From NCBI GenBank assembly GCA_023402395.1, contig JAEYGI010000052.1, positions 1 to 64,000 of the forward strand: a DNA stretch of 64,000 nucleotides, read 5' to 3'. Made by a program: the position numbers and the translations under genes. Within the stretch, counting starts at the first letter, position 1. Every line of letters starts with the position of its first letter. Positions 18,987 to 27,270 of this stretch are shown here, piece by piece. This stretch comes from Bacillota bacterium. Its GTDB lineage: Bacteria > Bacillota > UBA4882 > UBA8346. The notes below the pieces were generated by a model. The model saw only the letters and a program-made list of their open reading frames with translations. It was not told the origin of the DNA and ran no database searches.

Positions 18987-21803
18987 TTACCAAGCTTTGG
19001 TGAAGTTGATGAACCAGCCGCCCGCCCGGTATCCAAGGTGGGTCAGATCGTCGTTGTAATCGGTGAAGTTATAGCCGGCTCCCAGCCTCATCCCTTTGTC
19101 GAACAGGTAATAGGCAGCGATCAGCGCGCCGCTTTTGCAATCATCCGCCAGCGTGCTCCAGAGGGTGCGGTACTCCCCGTACAGATCCCAATTCTTAATC
19201 ACATGGTAATTGACTTTATTGACCCACAAGTAGAGATCGCCGGAGATCCAGTCGGCATCCGGATCCACTTGTTTGACGGACGTGCGTTTGTGGGCGAGTT
19301 TCTCTCCAACCTGCCAGCGCTCGTTCAGGTCATATATTACGTCCAGCGCCAGGGTCTGGGAGCGTTCGCTCGGCCGGGTTCCGTCGGTCTGGCTCTCCGG
19401 GGACAGATCTTCCAAATAGGTATACTGGCCGATCAGATTCCACCGATCGTTGGTAACCGGGCGGTAGGTCCAGCCGAGACTGCCCTCGACGTACCGCGCG
19501 GCATCAAGGTCTTGAGTAATATTGTTGGTTTCCGAATAGTTGAGTTTGGCAAAACCGGTCCAGGCGTTGCCGAACTTCCGCTTGATCCGGTTGGTCATCA
19601 CATATTGGCGGATTTCTTCCTCGCCTTCGTCATACCGCGCCTGAAGTCTGGTCTTGTATTCCATCCGGCCGTCACGGAAGGCGACTCCGGCCCCGGCGAT
19701 TTTCCGGTCAATCCGGCTGCCGGGGGCCGACAGTTCCGGGATCAGAGTGGAATTGTCCGTTTCCCAGTAAAGTAAATAGGGAGTCGGATGATCGCCAATC
19801 TTGGCGGCGATGCCCGTAGTATAATCGGCCGACAACAACCAGCCCTTCCATGGCGCGTAGTCCACCCCATAAATAGTGCTGTTGCTGGTTTCATAGTCGG
19901 AGTTGCTGACCTTGTTTTCCGCGTAAAAATTAGTCTTTTCCGAAACTTTGGTTTTGGAGCCGACCAGGCTCTGGAATAACTGGCCGTTATATGGATCGGA
20001 CCCGGATTGAACCTTTCCGTAAAATTGCTGATCGTTATTCAGCTGATACCTTGCGCCGAGGGCCGACGTATTGCCGAGATCACCGTTGGACCGCTCCAGA
20101 TTCAAACTGAAATTGGAGTTGAATTTTAGATCCGCGCCCACGGTATTCCGGTCGTTCTCGGGGGTCTCCTCGGTCCGGTCCAGGGTGCGCTGGGCGACTG
20201 CGTAAAGGCCGACCGCGTCGTTCAGCTGATAATCGAGGCGCAGCGCGCCCACGGTATCCTGATATTGCTCGGCCAAATAATCAAGGTCTTGCACCCGAAC
20301 CTCTTCGGTCAGGCGAAGCCTTTGGAAATCTTCGCTCAATTGGAATATGGTCTTGGTAACGCTCTTTTCGGTCATTTCATCCACTTGGCTGTGTTGCATT
20401 CGGATTCCGTAAATCGTACCGAATTTGGCGCTGAGGTCGAGATTGGTTTCGACGGTATCGTGCAACGCCTGCCGGCCCTGGGTCGAGAAGCCTTCTTCCT
20501 GAAACACATAGTAGCCCTTTAATTGGAAGTTGGCGAAGGCCACATCCAGTCCGGCCTTCCAGGCGCCGCTCGGTTCCAGTCCGGTGGTTGGTGTAAACTC
20601 CGTAAATGTTAAACCGCCGTCTTCCGAATAAAACCGATGCAGCGGCGATTCTTCGGACTGAGCCCATTCGCCGCTGAGGGTGATGTATTCGGTCAAGTCG
20701 AACCGGTAATCGCCGCCGTACAGTTGATAATCGCTCCCGGTGTCCAGCGCTTCCTGAATGGCGGTGCCCCCGATCCGCAGCCGGTCAAACAGCGTTTGGC
20801 TGAGGCGAAGGCCGAAATTGGATTGGTACGACGGATCGTCCACTTCATAATCGTAACTGGCAATCAGGTAGACATTGTAGGTATTCAGGCCCTGGGGGGC
20901 CGTGGTGGTGATCAAGCCCGAACCGGCACTGGCCTCCAGATTCCGTTTTAAGATGATACGGCCCTGTAGATAGTCGATCTCGTAATCTCTGCCGTTCTCA
21001 AGTATTGTCTCCCGAATAACCCCGCCCGACGAATCCCGGGTCTGGGCGAACAGCTGCTCGGAGCCGATGACCAGGTCAGAGTTTCTGAGGTAATATAACA
21101 TCCCCTGGGTGGACTTGAACTCATCCTGCGAATGGGCGGTCAGCGGCTGCGCCCAGAATAATTTGGCGCCGGTCGTCTCGTCGCGCCGGTTCAAATCGGC
21201 CTGGAAGCCGTACAGGCCCCGGTTATATCTCATCAACGTGGTATCGTTCAGGTCCGCCTGATAGTCGCCCCAGAGCACCCGCGATCGGTCCCATTCCAGC
21301 CTGGCGTAAAGTTTTCCCTGGCTGGGCGCGTCATTGACGAGGCTTGAGTCGTCTCCATAAATCGGATAATATTTTTCCGGGTCAATCTTCTCGAAGGTCC
21401 GTTTCGGATCGCGCTTGCCCAGCTTGTCCAGGATTTCTTCCAGCGGTTCCTCCCCGGTGTCCATCTGCGCGGTGAGCAGGTATTTCCCTTTGATCTTCCC
21501 TTTCAGGTAAAACGCAACCCGCCCGTCGACGTAAAGTTCACGCGGATAATCCTCGCTGCCGTCCAAGGGTTCCAGATTTCCGGACGCGCTCGAATCGCCG
21601 AGAGTCAAGTCGATCATTCCGACCGCATATTCCGTTTCAAACCAGGATTCCGCCGGAGCGGTGTCAGTGGTCTGAGTTGCTTCGTCCGGACCGGAAGCGG
21701 CCGTGACCGGGAAGATCACCAAGGCATAACAGAGCATTGCCGCGCCGATGATCATCCATAGCGGAGTCCGTCGGGATCGAATCCAATTCCATTTGCGTTT
21801 CAT
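18987..21803 (-). CDS. Outer-membrane beta-barrel protein
   Basis: A 938-residue exported protein. The N-terminus is basic then hydrophobic (…IIGAAMLCYALVIFPVTAAS), a signal peptide. After an N-terminal domain (about 40-320, with YVDGRVAFYLKGKIKG and ENGRDYEIDYLQGRIILKR), the rest consists of alternating amphipathic strands with turn residues (LRLDYQLNDAVGLYAVAQR, ALDVIYDLNERWQVGEKLA) and ends …WFINFTKAW. A terminal aromatic residue and strand periodicity are the classic signature of BAM-inserted outer-membrane barrels. It is 117 bp upstream of the giant OmpA-domain gene on the same strand, so the two are probably co-transcribed. The barrel could export, anchor or organise the giant protein. 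No specific family name is claimed. Confidence 0.85.
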   Translation of the reverse strand: MKRKWNWIRSRRTPLWMIIGAAMLCYALVIFPVTAASGPDEATQTTDTAPAESWFETEYAVGMIDLTLGDSSASGNLEPLDGSEDYPRELYVDGRVAFYLKGKIKGKYLLTAQMDTGEEPLEEILDKLGKRDPKRTFEKIDPEKYYPIYGDDSSLVNDAPSQGKLYARLEWDRSRVLWGDYQADLNDTTLMRYNRGLYGFQADLNRRDETTGAKLFWAQPLTAHSQDEFKSTQGMLYYLRNSDLVIGSEQLFAQTRDSSGGVIRETILENGRDYEIDYLQGRIILKRNLEASAGSGLITTTAPQGLNTYNVYLIASYDYEVDDPSYQSNFGLRLSQTLFDRLRIGGTAIQEALDTGSDYQLYGGDYRFDLTEYITLSGEWAQSEESPLHRFYSEDGGLTFTEFTPTTGLEPSGAWKAGLDVAFANFQLKGYYVFQEEGFSTQGRQALHDTVETNLDLSAKFGTIYGIRMQHSQVDEMTEKSVTKTIFQLSEDFQRLRLTEEVRVQDLDYLAEQYQDTVGALRLDYQLNDAVGLYAVAQRTLDRTEETPENDRNTVGADLKFNSNFSLNLERSNGDLGNTSALGARYQLNNDQQFYGKVQSGSDPYNGQLFQSLVGSKTKVSEKTNFYAENKVSNSDYETSNSTIYGVDYAPWKGWLLSADYTTGIAAKIGDHPTPYLLYWETDNSTLIPELSAPGSRIDRKIAGAGVAFRDGRMEYKTRLQARYDEGEEEIRQYVMTNRIKRKFGNAWTGFAKLNYSETNNITQDLDAARYVEGSLGWTYRPVTNDRWNLIGQYTYLEDLSPESQTDGTRPSERSQTLALDVIYDLNERWQVGEKLAHKRTSVKQVDPDADWISGDLYLWVNKVNYHVIKNWDLYGEYRTLWSTLADDCKSGALIAAYYLFDKGMRLGAGYNFTDYNDDLTHLGYRAGGWFINFTKAW

Positions 21804-21937
21804 TGAATCACCTTAATTTCCGGATAATAAATTTTATCGCCATTCGCCAGAGTTTTTTGTAAACAGCGGCCGCGCCGGAGCTTGTAACTTCAGCCCGGAT
21901 CACCGTAATTTACTCGGGGTTGCAATGGAGCACAAAA

Positions 21938-21976
21938 AGAGGGGAAGCCGAATCGGTTACGCGGCTTCACCCCAGA
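21938..21976 (-). terminator. Attenuator-like terminator in the barrel-gene leader
   Basis: On the minus strand GGGGTGAAGCCG pairs with CGGCTTCCCC and is followed by TCTTTTTG. It lies about 135 nt upstream of the start of the 938-aa barrel gene, so it either ends an upstream small transcript or acts as a leader attenuator for the surface-protein operon. Confidence 0.55.
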
Positions 21977-22019
21977 TCGCTGCATCGAATATCATTGTCA
22001 TATTAAAATCAATGAACAT
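21957..22019 (-). CDS. Possible 20-aa leader peptide
   Basis: ATG with an AAAGGA element 5-6 nt upstream opens a 20-codon frame (MFIDFNMTMI then FDAAIWGEAA). Its TAA stop lies inside the left arm of the terminator-like hairpin at 21938-21976. That arrangement, a short ORF ending in a terminator stem upstream of a large operon, is what a translation-coupled attenuator would look like. There is no other support, and a chance ORF is quite possible. Confidence 0.3.
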   Translation of the reverse strand: MFIDFNMTMIFDAAIWGEAA

Positions 22020-22159
22020 GAAATCCTTTCGCGGCAGCGGAGTCACCGGTGTCGGTTCATATTGCGGATCTTCCCTGAAATTGATAAGTAATTAAATACT
22101 AACATCTGCATTTTCCAGTGTCGATTCGCAAAGAGGACAATGTTAGGAGCTAAAAAAAT
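22020..22159. other. Intergenic region upstream of the barrel gene
   Basis: This is the remaining gene-free DNA between the barrel gene and the two-component operon. It is AT-rich around 22080-22110 and could hold the minus-strand promoter for the barrel/giant operon. A small palindrome (CACCGGTG) lies near 22045. I see no recognised riboswitch, tRNA or gene. Confidence 0.4.
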
Positions 22160-22191
22160 GCGCTGCTTTATCCATATGGATAAAGCAGCGC
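22160..22191 (-). terminator. Terminator of the two-component operon
   Basis: A perfect 32-bp palindrome, with GCGCTGCTTTATCC on the left and GGATAAAGCAGCGC on the right, followed on the minus strand by ATTTTTTTAGC. It lies about 100 bp past the stop of the response-regulator gene and is a canonical rho-independent terminator. Confidence 0.9.
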
Positions 22192-22291
22192 GAATTATTT
22201 CAAACTATGGCAATAATCTCTGCTTCCCGTTCCGTTGTGATATCCCGGTTGCAACCATGAGATCAGGTTGCCAGTTCAAGAACGGCGGCCC

Positions 22292-24007
22292 TCAGAGTTC
22301 ATCGGAGATTTCCCTGAGATAATACAGGGTCATGGCGGTTCCAACCATGGTCCGGCCTTCGAACGAGTCAAGCGTCACGCCGAGAATTCTTTCAATGCAC
22401 TGCTTACGAAAGAGAATTGTCTTGTAATGAAGATACATCTCATCGGCTACCGCCCGCAGATTGTCGCTGGCGAAAATTTTGTCGAGCGTCCGGAAAAGAT
22501 CGGTGCCGTTTTCCCGGTCGTATTGCAATATTTTGCCGATGGTCCGCTCCAGATAGCGCTCGGACTCCTCCGCCGCCGTCAAGGCCGCCAGGATTGGAAA
22601 GGCGCCGATATCGCAATAATGGTGCACGCGCCGGCCGGGATGGATCCTAGACCCGATCAGGCAAGAGATCCGGGCTTGCCGGTACCGCTCCGCGAAATGC
22701 GCCAATCCGGGACGGAATTCGGCGATCCCGGCCGACAGGACGGCCTCCGGAAAATTGGGCCTGATCTTATTCAATAAGTCCTCCGCGCACCGGATCTCCT
22801 CCTGAACATCGCCGAAAAAGGGACCCGGCCGGGGCTGAATGATACCGATCCCTTTCTGGGCGTCCCAGGCATACGTTCCGGGCTCTGCCGCGATCCGGTC
22901 GAGCAGCGCGTCGATCATCAGCGGGAAAGCGTTATCCCGGCCTGAGCCAGAGCCGGCCGCAACAGCGGCTCCACCCCGGATTTCCAGGAAATACACTGAA
23001 AGCGGCTGCGTTAAATCAATCCCCAATCCGTGCGCCTGCTCCAGGGTTTCTTTGGAGTCCCCCTTGCGGCTTAAGATCAGGTCGGTAAAAAAGTCGCTGC
23101 GGCGGCGGCGCTCATAGGAACGATACAACAGTTCCTCGGTTTCCCGCTGTGCGGTCAGATCCCGGTAAACTATTATCCCGCCGCTCTGATCGTCGGCGAT
23201 GGTAATCGGATAGGCGACCACCGAAACCGGAAACGACGAGCCGTCGTTCTTCCGCCGCCGCGTCTCCAGGCGCGTCGGCCGTCCCGACCGGATTGCCTCC
23301 AAAAGCCGGAGCGATTCGTCCCGCGATTCGTCCGGCACGTTGATTTCAATCAGCGGCTTACCCTGGATCGCAGCGGGTGGAATTTGAAACATGGCTTCAA
23401 ATACCGGATTAACTTCCAGCACCACGGCCCCGGCGTCGATCATCACCATCCCGTCGGGGGAATTATCAAAAACCTGGCGAAACAGCGCTTTTTGCCGGTT
23501 GAGGTTTTGGGTCCGTTCGGCGACCCGCTCCTCCAACTCCCGGTTCAACTTCACCAACCGCTCATTCAAGACCTGGAGGTCAGCGTTTTGGGCCAGGATG
23601 GTCCGGTCTCGGCGGAAACTGGCGACCGCCTCCCGGATGGTAAGAATCAGGTCATTCTTTTCCCACGGCTTGGCGATATAACGGTACAAGTTGGCCCGGT
23701 TAATCGTGGCGGTAACCGCCGCCAGGCCGGCCTGCCCGGTCAGCATGATGGTCCGGCTCTCCGGCAGCCGTTCATGAATGCGGATTAAGAATTGATCCCC
23801 CTTCATGCCCGGCATCAGGTAATCCGCCAGTACCACCGGGATCTCGGCGCCGCGCTCCAGCCATTCCTCGATCAGCTCCAATCCTTCCTCGCCGCTCTCC
23901 GCCAGTTCAATCACGAATTCATTGCCGAATTCGGAATACAACTGCTCCTCAAGACTGTCGAGAATCCCCTTTTCGTCATCCACGCACAAAATAACCGGCT
24001 TTTCCAT
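22292..24007 (-). CDS. Response regulator: REC-PAS-PucR-type HTH
   Basis: A 571-residue protein. REC domain at 1-125 (ILCVDDEKG; phospho-acceptor D62 in VVLADYLMPGMKG; conserved K in YIAKPWEK). Coiled linker at about 140-175. PAS domain at about 178-300 (FDNSPDGMVMIDAGAVVLEVNP). A middle PucR/CdaR-like region follows. The C-terminal HTH has LRAVADEMYLHYKTILFRKQ and IERILGVTLDS, which matches the PucR C-terminal helix-turn-helix that binds DNA. It begins 6 bp after the histidine-kinase stop and has a weak ribosome-binding site, so translation is probably coupled. Combining a REC input with a PucR output is uncommon. Target genes are unknown. Confidence 0.85.
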   Translation of the reverse strand: MEKPVILCVDDEKGILDSLEEQLYSEFGNEFVIELAESGEEGLELIEEWLERGAEIPVVLADYLMPGMKGDQFLIRIHERLPESRTIMLTGQAGLAAVTATINRANLYRYIAKPWEKNDLILTIREAVASFRRDRTILAQNADLQVLNERLVKLNRELEERVAERTQNLNRQKALFRQVFDNSPDGMVMIDAGAVVLEVNPVFEAMFQIPPAAIQGKPLIEINVPDESRDESLRLLEAIRSGRPTRLETRRRKNDGSSFPVSVVAYPITIADDQSGGIIVYRDLTAQRETEELLYRSYERRRRSDFFTDLILSRKGDSKETLEQAHGLGIDLTQPLSVYFLEIRGGAAVAAGSGSGRDNAFPLMIDALLDRIAAEPGTYAWDAQKGIGIIQPRPGPFFGDVQEEIRCAEDLLNKIRPNFPEAVLSAGIAEFRPGLAHFAERYRQARISCLIGSRIHPGRRVHHYCDIGAFPILAALTAAEESERYLERTIGKILQYDRENGTDLFRTLDKIFASDNLRAVADEMYLHYKTILFRKQCIERILGVTLDSFEGRTMVGTAMTLYYLREISDEL

Positions 24008-24013
24008 CCTTGT

Positions 24014-26011
24014 TCAACCCGCCTTTCCGGCAAGCTTCGTTTCCAGGGGCAAAAATACCGCGAAACAAGTTTGGCCCGGTTCCGACCGCGCTTCAATCCG
24101 TCCCCGGTGGCGTTCGACAATCTCCTTGCAAATCGCCAATCCCAGGCCGCTTCCCTCTCCCACCGGCTTGGTGGTATAAAACGGCTCGAAAACCCGGGGG
24201 AGAACGTCCGGCGCGATCCCCGGACCATTATCGGTAAAAGTGATCACCGCTTCTCCGGCCCGTTCCTCAACCCCGATGACCAGCCGTCCCCTTCCTCCCA
24301 TCGCCTGAATCGCGTTGTGAATCAAATTGGTCCAGACCTGGATCAGCTCATCGGGATAGGCCATGAGCGTAACCGGACGGAGATCGGCGCTGATTTCAAT
24401 GCCGTTCCGGATGGAGCCGCCGTACATTTGCAACACCGTTTCCAGTCCGCTCCGGAGATCGGTCGGGACGGGACGGTCTTCTTTGGGGAAATGACTGTAA
24501 TGTTTCAACGAGTACATAATCTTGGCGGTCCGCTCCTCGGCCAGAGTTATGTTATGGATGTTTTTGAGCTGGGCCGCCAGTTCCAGAATCGCGTTCAGGA
24601 CAGTCCGCGACGTTTCGGCGCGAAACAACGGCAGATAACGCCGGAGATCGCCGGTAAAGCCAAGTTTGGCGAAGCGCCGGGCCAACTCGTTGGGGTTTTC
24701 GATCCCCGCCGCCTCCAGCAGGATGGCGGTCCGGCGCAAGACATCCCGTTCTTCCCGGGTGGAAAGCGACGGCAACTCATAAACCTCACCGATCAGTCCC
24801 ATCGTCAGCTCCCGCTCCTCCCGGTCCCATCCGGACAAAAGCTGCGGCAGCAAATCACCCCAGATCGCCTCCAGCGACGCGCCGATATTTTCGGCCGTCG
24901 CCTTGATCGTTCCCAACGGAGTATTTAATTCATGGGCCACATTGGCGACCAGCCGGCCCAGAACCGCCAGCTTTTCGGATTGAATCAAGCGCGCCTGGGC
25001 TTGTTTTTGAGCGCTGATATCGCTGACGATCACCGCTTTCCCGATCGGCTGCTTCCAGTTATTATAGATCCGTGACTGCCGGATATCCAGGCACCGCTGG
25101 CCGAAGGGTAATTCGCTGGCTGCCGAATCGCGGCCGATCAGTCCCACCAATTCCGGATACCGGACGAGCGCTTCCTCCAGCGTGCGGCCGAGCATTGTTT
25201 GATCCAGCTCCGGCAGCAACTGGCGGGCGGCCGGATTGAAGCTCATGATCCGGTTCTGCAGATCGAGAACCAATACGCCTTCCCGGAGGCTTTCCAACAC
25301 CCGGCCGCGCGCAATCGGCACCAGATCGAACAATTGGTGGCGAAACGATCCCCAGGTGTAACACAGCCCGGAGAAGGTCAGAAAAAAGGGATTCAGATCC
25401 AGTTCCCATGGGTTCAGCCCCGTGATATAAAGCAGATAGCCGAGCCAGGGAATGATTGAACCCAGCACAATGATCCGGATCTGCGTCTTTTGATACGGTA
25501 GCGGGGCGCTTCGCAACATCCGGAACAACAGCAGATTGCCGCTCAGCAGCGAGAGGTTGATATAGGCAACATGCACCCAATACCAGGGTCCTTTTTGAAA
25601 GGAGAACACGGGAAAAGAGCCCTGCCAGGAAAGGCCGACCTCACGGTAAAACCAGTGATGGAGATCGTTGGTATAGTTCATGGTCAGCGTCAGGAAGGAA
25701 ATTGAGAGCAAGAGCAGGCGCGCGGAGGGTTTCAGCCGGTTCGCCAGCCCGGTGTAACGGAGGACGGTCATGATCCAAAGATAAGGGATAAAGGAGATGC
25801 CCAGATACTCGATTTTTATCCAAAATAAAATCTGATCCAGGGTATTACTGGAGATTTCAAGGGCGTAGCCCACCGAGTAAACGAGGGTGACAATGAAGAT
25901 CGCTTGCGTTCCGATCCGGTTGTGGGTGCGATGAGCCAAAAACGCCATCCTTCCGGCAACCAAAGCGGAAATAAGCAGGATCACAATGAATGCGATGCGT
26001 TCCCACTCCAC
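24014..26011 (-). CDS. Sensor histidine kinase with 7TM input and PAS domain
   Basis: A 665-residue membrane kinase. Residues 1-225 hold seven hydrophobic segments, including LEISSNTLDQILFWIKIEYL, a layout typical of the HisKA_7TM/7TMR sensor. A PAS domain (about 230-345; VLVLDLQNRIMSFNPAARQL) follows. The dimerisation box is VANVAHELNTPLG with phospho-acceptor His. An extra helical insert of about 120 residues comes next, then the HATPase domain with N-box (WTNLIHNAIQAMGG), G1 (DNGPGIA), F-box (FEPFYTTKP) and G2 (GEGSGLGLAICKEIV). The start is GTG after a GGGGGG element. It is the cognate kinase of the regulator encoded 6 bp downstream. The ligand is unknown. Confidence 0.9.
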   Translation of the reverse strand: MEWERIAFIVILLISALVAGRMAFLAHRTHNRIGTQAIFIVTLVYSVGYALEISSNTLDQILFWIKIEYLGISFIPYLWIMTVLRYTGLANRLKPSARLLLLSISFLTLTMNYTNDLHHWFYREVGLSWQGSFPVFSFQKGPWYWVHVAYINLSLLSGNLLLFRMLRSAPLPYQKTQIRIIVLGSIIPWLGYLLYITGLNPWELDLNPFFLTFSGLCYTWGSFRHQLFDLVPIARGRVLESLREGVLVLDLQNRIMSFNPAARQLLPELDQTMLGRTLEEALVRYPELVGLIGRDSAASELPFGQRCLDIRQSRIYNNWKQPIGKAVIVSDISAQKQAQARLIQSEKLAVLGRLVANVAHELNTPLGTIKATAENIGASLEAIWGDLLPQLLSGWDREERELTMGLIGEVYELPSLSTREERDVLRRTAILLEAAGIENPNELARRFAKLGFTGDLRRYLPLFRAETSRTVLNAILELAAQLKNIHNITLAEERTAKIMYSLKHYSHFPKEDRPVPTDLRSGLETVLQMYGGSIRNGIEISADLRPVTLMAYPDELIQVWTNLIHNAIQAMGGRGRLVIGVEERAGEAVITFTDNGPGIAPDVLPRVFEPFYTTKPVGEGSGLGLAICKEIVERHRGRIEARSEPGQTCFAVFLPLETKLAGKAG

Positions 26012-26017
26012 GCTTGA

Positions 26018-26120
26018 ATAACCCCCCTATTCCACCGTCATCTTTATCTATAAAACCGCCTCCGGTCGGTCCGGCCGTTTTGACAGGTCCGGCTTTCCGT
26101 GAGGCCGCGGTGGAAATAGC
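26018..26120. other. Long-range inverted repeat upstream of the kinase operon
   Basis: CTATTCCACCG near 26028 can pair with CGGTGGAAATAG near 26108, enclosing a G+C-rich stretch with its own CCGGxCG repeats. On the minus strand this would fold the mRNA leader just upstream of the kinase GTG. It may be a regulatory leader or promoter-proximal structure. I recognise no riboswitch class. Confidence 0.3.
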
Positions 26121-26229
26121 ACTTCATTTCAGCGTTTCATTGGGATAATTCGATAAACGGGCTAATTTTCCTTTCAAATAATTAATATGCGGCAATGTTT
26201 TTCAACGTTAATTTAATAATTGACACCGA

Positions 26230-26967
26230 TTAGTGAATTTCTTGGTTTTTTTCCTGGGCCGTCGGCGCCAATCGCGGCGCGACGAACGGCGACCCGACGA
26301 TGCTGAAATCATCGAATCCGCATTTCATGGGCAGGCTGAGGTACAATCCAGCCCGGGCCCCGCGGAGCGGCCGATCCAATTCAAATTCGAACGCAGTCTG
26401 GCCGTTGAAGTAGCCCGCCAGTTTGGCGTCCCGGTAGACCACCCGCAATACATCCCCATCCTTCCGGCCCGGCAGCCGGTTCTGACGCGGCAGGCCAAGC
26501 GCGACTGTTTGATACGAGTCCAACAGCAAATATACCGGTTCGGACCCGCGCCGGATCGGAATCCGTTCCGGGGTCCGGTGCTCAATCAGCAACAGGTAGC
26601 CGCCACCGTCCCGCTCCCGGATCAGCAATCCGTAATACCCGTCGAAGCCTCCCATCCATCTGGCTGTGACTTCCACCGCAAATTCCTCTGGAAGCGGGTC
26701 CGGGTAAAGGTTGATCATCGGTTCCATCGGCCGGGGGGCCACGGTCGGTCTCGGGCTGCAGAGCAATTCTCCGTCCCGGATGATCCAGTCCTCGTTCAAT
26801 GAAAAACCGCCCGCGCCGTCCGTAAAATCCAGCGCCGCGACATCGGTTCCGGTCGCCCGCTCCCCTTCGGCCCGGCACTGGCGGGGCGGAATGGCCGCAA
26901 CCAGCCCGAGAACGAGGGCCAAGATGACTATCGGTTTGACAACGATCGCCTTTTTCAATTTTAACAT
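26230..26967 (-). CDS. Secreted protein with concanavalin-like (LamG/DUF1080-type) fold
   Basis: The start is set at the second ATG because GGAGGG sits 8 nt before it, giving 245 residues. There is a signal peptide (MLKLKKAIVVKPIVILALVL…, cleavage near RAEGE). The mature domain has LDFTDGAGGFSLNEDWIIRDGEL, EFAVEVTARWMGGFDGYYGL and LFLY-type strands, ending YFNGQTAFEFELDRP and AGLYL. This is the order seen in jelly-roll 3-keto-disaccharide hydrolase or laminin-G-like domains, which bind or cleave glycans outside the cell. The C-terminal 20 residues are low-complexity. It is followed by the kinase operon but is separated by more than 200 bp. Function is inferred from fold-like pattern only. Confidence 0.6.
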   Translation of the reverse strand: MLKLKKAIVVKPIVILALVLGLVAAIPPRQCRAEGERATGTDVAALDFTDGAGGFSLNEDWIIRDGELLCSPRPTVAPRPMEPMINLYPDPLPEEFAVEVTARWMGGFDGYYGLLIRERDGGGYLLLIEHRTPERIPIRRGSEPVYLLLDSYQTVALGLPRQNRLPGRKDGDVLRVVYRDAKLAGYFNGQTAFEFELDRPLRGARAGLYLSLPMKCGFDDFSIVGSPFVAPRLAPTAQEKNQEIH

Positions 26968-27184
26968 TTCCGATCCCTCCGGCAATAACCCTTTCGACTG
27001 CCCAGTAGTCTCCCATAATTTTATCGGAAAATAACAAATTTTTCTTTATTCATATTACGTAGGCCGCCAATCAGAAATGAATCCCCCGCTTCAATTGCCG
27101 AATCATTTCATTTGGTAAAAGAATCCGGATAATCGGTTTCAAAATGGGGATAACCGGCAACCGGACGGAGATATCCGGTAACTG

Positions 27185-27214
27185 AAACAACCACGGCAAC
27201 GGCGCCGTAGTTGT
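27185..27214 (-). terminator. Hairpin downstream of hisG
   Basis: On the minus strand AACAACTACGGC pairs with GCCGTGGTTGTT about 57 bp past the hisG stop. The T tract is short (TTTC). Possible terminator. Confidence 0.5.
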
Positions 27215-27270
27215 TTTGAATTCCTGAATTTAACTACCGGTTCCTTTCCGGTTCAACCCCTGCTTCGCTC

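Noticed and set aside
21976..22140. Riboswitch upstream of the barrel gene
   Set aside because: There is a leader with hairpins, but I could not match conserved cores of known c-di-GMP, cobalamin, TPP or SAM classes, so only an attenuator-like structure is reported.
26018..26120. Cyclic-di-GMP riboswitch before the histidine kinase
   Set aside because: The long inverted repeat is real, but the conserved GEMM core is absent; kept only as an unassigned structure.
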